Positions 57,301 to 64,000 of a DNA stretch of 64,000 nt are shown here, one piece after another (the first letter of the stretch is position 1; each line of letters begins with the position of its first letter). A program made the position numbers and the translations under genes. This DNA is from Heterohyrax brucei. Taxonomy: Eukaryota; Chordata; Mammalia; Hyracoidea; Procaviidae. The notes below the pieces were generated by a model. It made no database searches, was not told where the DNA came from, and saw nothing but the letters and a program-made list of their open reading frames with translations. The stretch covers positions 110,707,431 through 110,771,430 of the forward strand of contig CM053146.1 of NCBI GenBank assembly GCA_028571685.1, written 5' to 3'.

Positions 57301-60300
57301 ACTGTTTTTACTTGAAAAATGAAGTAACAATAACTATTCAGACTCGGGTATTTGGTAGACACTTTCTTGAAAATGAGTAACATGAGCTTGTTTCTGATAT
57401 TACTGGCTGTCAGTAACAAACTTATGAGTTTTCAAGTGAAAATTATAATTTTAGAAAGCTTGTACCAACCTCTGAGAGCATGAAAGCTTCCTGGTACTTA
57501 AAGGCCTTTTTGATGAGAAAGGTGGTGATATTAACATGCATGGTTTTACTATATTACACAGTGAAATACATCAGTATTTAGGAGATCTGCATAATCAATA
57601 TTTTTGACATAGCTAATGCATTATGTCACAAAACCGTGCATGATAAATTCAAAGTATAAGGTAGACCAATAGATCCTAATGTAGCAAGGTATGAAAAGTT
57701 CATTGATAGGGTTTCAAATTCCATATTGCAATAAATTTTCAAGAAATTCCTATATAACAAGTTTTGTAGCAGCATTGAAGAATCTCTACAAGTACCTGAA
57801 AAGGCTATTAATTGTTCATTTTCCAACTACGTATCTGTGTGAGGCTTCACTGTCTTCATATACTTTAACCAAAACAACATACTGTGATAGACTCAATGCA
57901 GAGGTTGTTTCTATCTTAATAGAAAGCTTTAAATTAAAGAAACTTACAAAAATGTAAAACAACTAACACTTTTTTTTTAAATGGCCATTTTTCAAAGAAA
58001 CACATTATCCATGTTACATAAGTATTCTGTTTTGATGAGATAAGATTTTTAAAATTTCTCAATTTTGGTTTCTGTTATGTCAAGTATCAGTAGATATAAT
58101 CTTCACTGGAGATTCTCGGGAATCCTCAATGACTTTGAATAATGTAAAGAGATCCAGAAACCAAAGGGTGTGAGAATCACTGACTGAATCTCTCTCTCTG
58201 CCAATCTACTTATGCAGGACTTAGTAAGGCAATGCGAAGAGACCCGGAAAAGCCAACAATTGCTAATGCTATAGATTTTCACTCTCTTACATATCCAAGA
58301 CTAAGTACACTCCATTTAGATTTGAGAGTAAGTCAGAATGCAAGGTATTACTAGTTATTAGGCTATATTCAACTAAGCCCATTTCTCACCTGTAACCAGC
58401 CCACTTGCTGAAGTAACAGGATGGAGAAAGACTCCTGTCACTGGCTTGGATATTGAAGGCCCCTGTTCCACTTGCAAAGCCTGTTGAACTTGAAAAGTGA
58501 TACCCTCTTCTTCATCCTCTTCCAAATCTGAAAGGTGATAGACGGCATCCTTGGGAAATGGAGTAAAGCCTTTTGTGATGACACCTGGTCGTGGATCAAG
58601 AATGGTCCCCAAATTTGGTTGAGCAAGCTGCTGCCACTGATGCAGAGTTTGTGATCCTGAATATGTAGAAAGACAAAAAACAAAGCAAAAGGCATGTCTC
58701 TTAACTTCTCACAAATCTTAAAACTTGAAAGAGAAGCTAAAATTACATGTGCAATGGCACTAAGGATAGTCATTAGTTATTTGGTCTTAATATTCAGGTA
58801 AAATTCACAAGTTAAAGTGCACTGTGGAAAACCAACAGTATTACTAAGAGTAATAACCTGTTTCAAAAGTTAGCATTAAAAAGGATAGCTAAAGGAACAT
58901 TAAAAAGTATGATCAATGTCACTGAATTGCACATGTAGTAACTGTTGAATTGGCAAATATTTTGCTATGTATATTTTTACCACATACACAGGTGAAAACA
59001 AAGAAACTAAAAAATCAACAACAACAACAAAAGGCAGACTGATTAGGAGGTAGCCTGCTGACACAATGATCAGATGGAGGACATGAACCTCAGAACGGGG
59101 ATGGTATCCTTCCCTGGTCACAAAAAGTCAAGACTGCCCTGGCCTGGACCTATGCCTCTGAACTTTGAAATCAAAATCCAGGCACCTTGAATTTTCAGTG
59201 GTTTGCTTATATGTACCTCCCAACCCTGATCACGACTGTCCTTTCTCCAGCCTTCCAGGGAGATGAGGAAATGAGGAGGTGATCAAAGGAAGGTATGTCC
59301 CCTGGGTTCTGGACTCTCAGCCCAGATGAAGAATCACCCTGAGCAACTGTGACAAACACCCCTGCACTGGTCATTAATGAATAAAACTAAGTTACAGATC
59401 TTTTGTGCTTCAGAGTCCTTGCAGGTTACTTAAGAAGCCCCAGTGGTGCCCTGGTTAAGTGCCTGGCTGCTAACCAAAGGGAGGCATTCTGAACCCATCA
59501 ATTGCTCTGCTGGAGACAGATGTAGCTAGCAGTCTGCCTCCATAAAGACTTCAGCCTTGGAAACTCTATGGGACAGTTCTACTCTGTCATAAGACAGAGC
59601 AACTCTATAAAGGATTGCTACGAATAGGAATCGACTCATTGGCAGTGAGTTATAGGTTACTTACTCAAAATTTAGTCCACTGTAGAATTCTACGATAATA
59701 GCAGAGAATCATTTGAAAATTGTCAATATCCCATAAAACAAAGGTATTTATTTTGAATTTCATTTCTGTCTTAGGAACTTGCAAAGAATGTTAACAGAAT
59801 GGAAAATAGAAATATAGAGGTACATATATCACTAACTAAATGGCATTTCTTGGGCAAAGAACTGATTTTTCAAAAAGTGGGTAGAGATGAAGGATTACAT
59901 CTGGATCATTTTTATTGGCCTATCATATCCTATGTATCTTACCACGGAAGGGGCTGTCAGTGGTACTCCTTACTAAAGAATAAGGAAAGATTACTTCTCT
60001 TCTCTCACATAAATAACATCAGTAGAAGAGAACTGACAACTGATGATAGAGAAAGCAGACCTCTTCATTCACTGATTTTCCACAAAGTATTCTGACGCAC
60101 CATCATCAAAACAGCAGAGATCCAGGAATAAAAAAAAAAATCTCCTCTGTGTATGCTGCTCTTATAATTACAACACATTTCTTCATCCCAGAGGAAGGAG
60201 AACCCAGTAAGTGACATGTCTTGGGGAGAGCTCTAATTAATTTCTTACCTTCAAGAGGCTTGACAATTTGTAATTTTTCTGGCATGAAACTGCGAAGGCA

Positions 60301-63300
60301 ACTGCCACTGCTGAGGTCTGTTACTTCTGACTGATCAGTGCAGAGAGTAGCGAGGCTCTCTGCAGGGGCGTCACACTCACTGAGCCTTTCTTTTTGCTCG
60401 GCCAGATCCTGGAGCTTCCTCTCCCATTCTTGAGCAAAGAACTGCTTCTCACTTAAGTAGTTCTGGCGACGCAGACTGAGGCGATGCAACGCTGTAGCCA
60501 GATCACTATCTCCAGAGGGTCCTGGGTGACCTACCTTCTGAGAGTTCCTAGGAGGAGAGCACACCTCTGGTTAGGTCTGCAAAGGTTCTAAGCACAACCT
60601 GGGTGTTTCACTTTCACAGTGGCAAACTTTTAAAACACTGACCTTAAGAATGTAGTTTCTGCCATGTGTGGAATACAGAAACAGTACCAACAAACCAGTG
60701 ACATCACTAGGGCCGGTGTCTCCCTGTACACAGCTCATAGGATCACTCCTCCCCATGCTAATTATCCCAATACTGTAGCTACAACAGCAGGAACCTTGAC
60801 AAATCAGCCACTATGAAAACCCTGGCAGCAATGAAAACAACAGCATGAGCTTGTAGCACATGCAGACAAAACCATGTGATTCAGAGCATCACAGAGATTG
60901 GGCGATACGAACAGCTCTGACTGAGGCACATCAGAAGGTTCACACGGTGCGTGAGGATGGAGCCGTAGTCATGTAGATATACTGAGACACGGAAGCTGGG
61001 CTTATGAAAAATTTCTTTGTTGTCACTACAGGGCTATTTAAATAAAAACTAACAAACTTCTGCTGACATACTGCACAAAAACTTTATATACAGTCGTGGT
61101 GTTACTTCCTTTGACAACGTCATCTGGTACAGTCTCCATCCCCTGCATGCCACCCTCTCCCCACAGTGACATCACTGCAACAAACCAGCAACAATGCTAT
61201 GTATCATTTTAAATATCATTTCAAATGATGGCAGATAAGCAGAAATATTCTTTATTATGTTGTGTTTACCATCAAACCTCATTTAAATTTATGAAAGTAC
61301 AGATACAACCCACCACAAATTCAGCTTAGTATTTTAAAAAAGTAACTATTAATATACTTCACTAAATCTGCGATACCACTGGTTACAAGAGATACTACTG
61401 TTTTACGTACAAGGGGCATGGTGGTTTTAATCGCTACATCTGCTAACCAGGAGGTCAGCAGTTCAAATCTGCAACTATGTGGCAGTTCCACTACTGACTG
61501 ACAGGCTCACTATGAGTCAGAACCAAGTTGACAGCAGTGACTTGAGCTGTTTTTTTTTTTTGCTAAGAAAGAAAATACTACCTGTTAAATTATGATATGT
61601 CATTAACTGCAAAACATACAGTTTCAAAAATATTGAATGTGAAAAAAACTTGCTTTGGTCATAGAATCACCCTTCATGAATAGGTTCATGAATGAACCTA
61701 TTAAAAGAAAAACAGCAAGATTTGTATAATATTGCATTTTCATGGTTTGGAAACGTATATATATTTTTTCACTTTTCAACAATTTTGAATTTGTGAGGTA
61801 TCTTAACACTGATATCAAAAGAAAGAGAAGCAAGGCAAGCTGTTGTGACTAATGGCCAGTAGGTATGAATCTGCACAGATCTGTTTAGTAGATCTTCTCC
61901 TAAGCTATCTCTGTAATACAAGACAGGAGTCACATATAAAGCCACCGTGGGTACAGAGCGCTGTCCACTACAAACGGGCAATACAAATAAAAGCTGCAGT
62001 GCGAGAGATTTCTCAATTAGGAAGGATTTTCCTCAGGTACCAAACATCTATCTTTCAAAAGTTTTCAGCTAACTTTCTAATAAAGCTGTTTTTAACTTCT
62101 AGTTACATGTAATTTAGTGAACTGAATTAATGAAAAGAAAAAAAAATCATAAGTTTAAATGAGAGTAAGAGAAACTCTGGTTTTCCTCAATGTTCAAATT
62201 AAGTTTATCCTATGGAATGAACTGTATTCCCCAAAAATGTGTGTCAACTCGGCTAGGACATTATTCCCAGTATTGTGTGGTTGGCTGCCTACCACATTGT
62301 GATCTATTTTCCTATGTGTTATAAATTCTAGCCTGTGGTTAATGAGGCAAGATTAGTTTCTGTTAAAGAGGATTAGCGTGGGGTAACCAAACCAAGCCCA
62401 CTGTCTTGAGTCCCACTCAACACCCTTACTCTGGTTACAGTCCTGACAGGATATAAGGAAGTTTCTCTAGGGTATGGCCTGCTTCACCTTTTATCTTACG
62501 AGAGAAAAAGGGAGGGAGAAGCCAGCAGAGATGGGGACCTCCTACCACCAAGAAAGCAGAGCTAGGAACACAGCCTGTGTTTTGGGCCTGTACTGAGAAA
62601 CTCTTCGACCAGGGGAAGACTGATGCCAAGGACCTTCCTCCAGAGCCGACAGACAGAAAACCAGAGAGGAACCAGCACTCCAGATTTGTATTTCTAGTCT
62701 CCTAGACTGTGGGAGGATAAATTTTTCTGTGTTAAAGCCATCCACTTGCTTTAAGCAAAGCAAAAAGTTTCTGACTACAAGTATAAATTATGAAAAAGTA
62801 TCACCTGATGCTAAGAATAACTGCCACGCCCAAACAGATTCAGAGAAATTTGTCTTTGAATATGAAGATGACTTAGAGACAAACTTTGCAATACTGGAGA
62901 CGAGAGGTAAAGAACTGTACAGTTAAGTGCAAATTCCACTTTAAATGCATAATTAAATGTAGTCTCTTCTTTCAAAAACTATTATGCAATGCTCTACGTT
63001 ACAAATAATGAGATAGGGCATCACATGAACAGAATGAAAACTGGCAGTTCTAGGACCTTCCTGGAATTGTACCAACTGATACTGCAATTTGAATACGTGA
63101 ATCTAGTTATGTCGACTATCTAAGAAATGCAGAATTACCGTATAGCAACTATTTTTCTTACCCAAGAACCTCCTCTGAGCCACTACCCTGGTTCAGAAGC
63201 GTTTTGTCTTGTGTTTGCTGCAACCCCGACTCAAAAGGCTTTGCTGTCATGATGACACTTGAGCGGTTAGAGCCTGGGACGGGCAGCAGAGCTGGGAACG

Positions 63301-63755
63301 GGGTAGAGCGGCCCCGGGCATCATTGGCAGCCTTGACAGTATCAAATACCCGTTTCTGTTGGGCTCTGTCAAAGAGGAAGTGTTCATTATTGACACAGTG
63401 CTTTGGAAAGAGATGCATACATGCAGTTTGTTAAACACACAGCCAACCTGAATAGTGGCTAAAGTGTAGTGCAGATCAGGAGAAATCATTAGAAGATAAA
63501 ATTTTGGGGTAACTGAATTCTCTCATAACTGAGTTTTTTTTACTATGTGGAGGACAAAAAACAAGGAAATAGTAAGGCATTTACTTATTCTCACTAATCC
63601 TAATCATCTTGGATTGCAGCTTCTTTTTATTTCCATTCCAGCACCTGGATAACAACACATGTGATTAGTACTTACTTTTGTTTAAAGAAAGAAGACTCTT
63701 CATCCTGACCCAACTGTTTACGCATGGTCCCTTCAATCTCAGCTGCCAGAGATTC
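53696..63755 (-). CDS. TRAK2: TRAK2, six 3' coding exons (gene continues to the right)
   Basis: Trafficking kinesin-binding protein 2 (Milton family): cytosolic adaptor that links kinesin-1 and dynein to Miro on the outer mitochondrial membrane; family members also bind OGT and GABA-A receptors. Exons 63755-63676, 63365-63162, 60547-60249, 58656-58390, 56295-56190 and 54383-53696 join in frame to 547 codons plus stop (human protein 914). Recognisable stretches: RVFDTVKAANDARGRS, GDSDLATALHRLSLRRQNYL, GTILDPRPGVITKGFTPFP, SDLEEDEEEGITFQVQQ, NSTFTFTTCRILHPSD, LAKLLQERGISAKVYHGSV and the C terminus SSPKMGVLKED. The N-terminal coiled-coil HAP1 region is outside the window. All splice sites are GT/AG. 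FLACC1 follows on the same strand. Confidence 0.96.
54866..54960 (-). pseudogene. Intronic copy of a TRAK2 exon
   Basis: The minus strand reads KCQSYMNSTFTLTTCRILCP, against KCLSCTNSTFTFTTCRILHP in the real exon at 56295-56190. About 55 nt align at roughly 85% identity. Coding continues open past the copy, but no donor of the right phase is present: the nearest GT is GCA|GTATTT in phase 0 where phase 2 is needed. It is either a decayed exon duplication or an alternative exon. Confidence 0.6.
54980..55130 (+). mobile_element. AfroSINE-type SINE
   Basis: CCCTGGTGGTAGGTAGCATAG head, tail AAGTTGGAATCGACTTGA. Inserted just beside the TRAK2 exon copy. Confidence 0.9.
55140..56185 (-). other. TRAK2 intron, nothing recognised
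   Basis: No exon or named repeat seen. Confidence 0.4.
56190..56295 (-). CDS. TRAK2: TRAK2 exon (parent of an intronic copy)
   Basis: Acceptor gaacttcag, donor CCCAG|GTAACA; 106 nt. Encodes AASNPGKCLSCTNSTFTFTT then CRILHPSDITQVTP. A diverged copy of its centre lies about 1.35 kb downstream in the next intron. Confidence 0.93.
56510..56728 (+). mobile_element. L1 3' end fragment
   Basis: GAGGAGAGCAGACAGAGTTG CATAAAGGTGGG-type text and a terminal CAATAAAAAA, diverged from the other two L1 3' ends. Confidence 0.7.
56896..58182. mobile_element. hAT-like DNA transposon
   Basis: Ends CAGTGACTCTTAAACTGTGG and, inverted, CAGTGATTCTCACACCCTTT; length 1287 bp. 8-bp flanks ATCTATTC and ACTGAATC match only in part, so the target duplication is eroded or absent. 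No intact transposase. Confidence 0.55.
58390..58656 (-). CDS. TRAK2: TRAK2 exon
   Basis: Acceptor acatattcag, donor ACAG|GTGAGA; 267 nt. Encodes SQTLHQWQQLAQPNLGTILD through the acidic SDLEEDEEEG to TSASGLVT. Confidence 0.96.
58890..58985 (+). mobile_element. Old L1 3' tail
   Basis: ATCAATGTCACTGAATTGCA and TTTTACCACA, similar to the remnant at 33190-33260. Confidence 0.4.
59435..59655 (+). mobile_element. SINE, subfamily with internal 'GCTGGAGACAGATG' segment
   Basis: GAAGCCCCAGTGGTGCCCTG head, GCAGTCTGCCTCCATAAAGA, tail AATAGGAATCGACTCATTGG. Related to the copy at 8866. Confidence 0.87.
60249..60547 (-). CDS. TRAK2: TRAK2 exon
   Basis: Acceptor ctcctcctag, donor CTTGAAG|GTAAGA; 299 nt. 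Encodes NSQKVGHPGPSGDSDLATAL through MPEKLQIVKPLE, including the RRQNYLSEKQFFAQEW helix. Confidence 0.96.
60760..61405 (-). other. TRAK2 intron, nothing recognised
   Basis: No exon or named repeat seen. Confidence 0.4.
61406..61560 (+). mobile_element. AfroSINE-type SINE
   Basis: AAGGGGCATGGTGGTTTTAA head, AGGTCAGCAGTTCAAATCTG box B, tail GAGTCAGAACCAAGTTGA, then a T run. Confidence 0.88.
62215..62755 (+). mobile_element. Unnamed interspersed repeat (LTR/MLT-like), copy 2
   Basis: AGGGGAAGACTGATGCCAAG, GTGGGAGGATAAATTTTTC, AAGCCATCCACTTG; pairs with 49195-49655. Confidence 0.6.
63162..63365 (-). CDS. TRAK2: TRAK2 exon
   Basis: Acceptor ctctttgacag, donor CTTGG|GTAAGA. Encodes AQQKRVFDTVKAANDARGRS through SGSEEVL. 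Upstream in-frame sequence (HCVNNEHF...) is intron: only the gacag acceptor matches the phase. Confidence 0.93.
63676..63755 (-). CDS. TRAK2: TRAK2 exon
   Basis: Acceptor ctgtttag, donor CAAAA|GTAAGT. Encodes ESLAAEIEGTMRKQLGQDEE through FFKQ plus a split Lys codon. Confidence 0.93.
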
Positions 63756-64000
63756 CTAAACAGAAAGAGTTGGAGATTACCAAAGGGATTATGCAAGAAT
63801 TCTGTTGAAACAAAGGAATTACTATTCTATAAATTAACAGAGTGTTTCTAATCCTGTACTTCCGGTGTTTTAGTGAAATGCAAGAAAATAGCCTAAGAAT
63901 AAAAATTAATTTTTAAGCAAGAACAAACTATCTTTTCATGACATATTTTTACAGGAAAATAGTGAAAAATATAAACAGAAAATATTACACAAACACATGA

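Noticed and set aside
63366-63418. Extension of the TRAK2 exon to a Met (MHLFPKHCVNNEHF...)
   Set aside because: It lies upstream of a strong acceptor (ctctttgacag) that alone gives the phase needed to join the previous exon.
1-64000. CRISPR arrays, operons, prokaryotic mobile islands
   Set aside because: The window is vertebrate nuclear DNA; regular repeats are SINEs and microsatellites.

Overview
This is mammalian nuclear DNA. It contains split genes with GT/AG introns, L1 and RTE LINEs, and very many tRNA-derived SINEs of the type found in Afrotheria (head near 'CCCTGGTGG', tail near 'GAGTCGGAATCGACTCGA'). The SINE family, the RTE (BovB-like) elements and the L1 3' UTR type point to an afrotherian, most likely an elephant or close relative. 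This is recognition from memory, not a database search.

Gene order is CASP8 (+), FLACC1/ALS2CR12 (-), TRAK2 (-), as on human chromosome 2q33. CASP8 enters from the left. Seven coding exons (5898-15227) encode the second death-effector domain, the linker and the whole protease; the first DED lies upstream of the window. FLACC1 is complete: 14 coding exons on the minus strand (44242 down to 21313) join without a frame break into 430 codons plus stop. TRAK2 enters from the right: six coding exons (63755 down to 53696) give the last 547 residues, followed by a probable 3' UTR of about 3.9 kb. CASP8 and FLACC1 converge tail to tail. FLACC1 and TRAK2 are tandem on the minus strand.

The rest is intron or intergenic DNA filled with repeats: about 35 AfroSINE-type copies, two near-full-length dead RTE LINEs (2.1-5.2 kb and 26.5-29.7 kb), a 5'-truncated RTE (46.35-47.26 kb), a head-to-tail internally deleted RTE (47.58-48.0 kb), two young L1 3' halves with target-site duplications (16.85-19.87 and 41.23-42.36 kb), L2/MIR remnants, a hAT-like DNA transposon (56.9-58.2 kb) and simple repeats.

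The genes do not form an operon or a shared pathway. CASP8 is the initiator protease of death-receptor apoptosis, FLACC1 a coiled-coil sperm-flagellum protein, and TRAK2 a mitochondrial kinesin/dynein adaptor. I found no unknown multi-gene system. The points most worth a second look are: loss of both prodomain-cleavage aspartates in CASP8; a GA instead of GT donor after a skip-compatible FLACC1 exon; a second, intronic copy of a TRAK2 exon; an RFX X-box next to a CCAAT box upstream of FLACC1; and module sharing between the SINEs and both ends of the RTE LINE.
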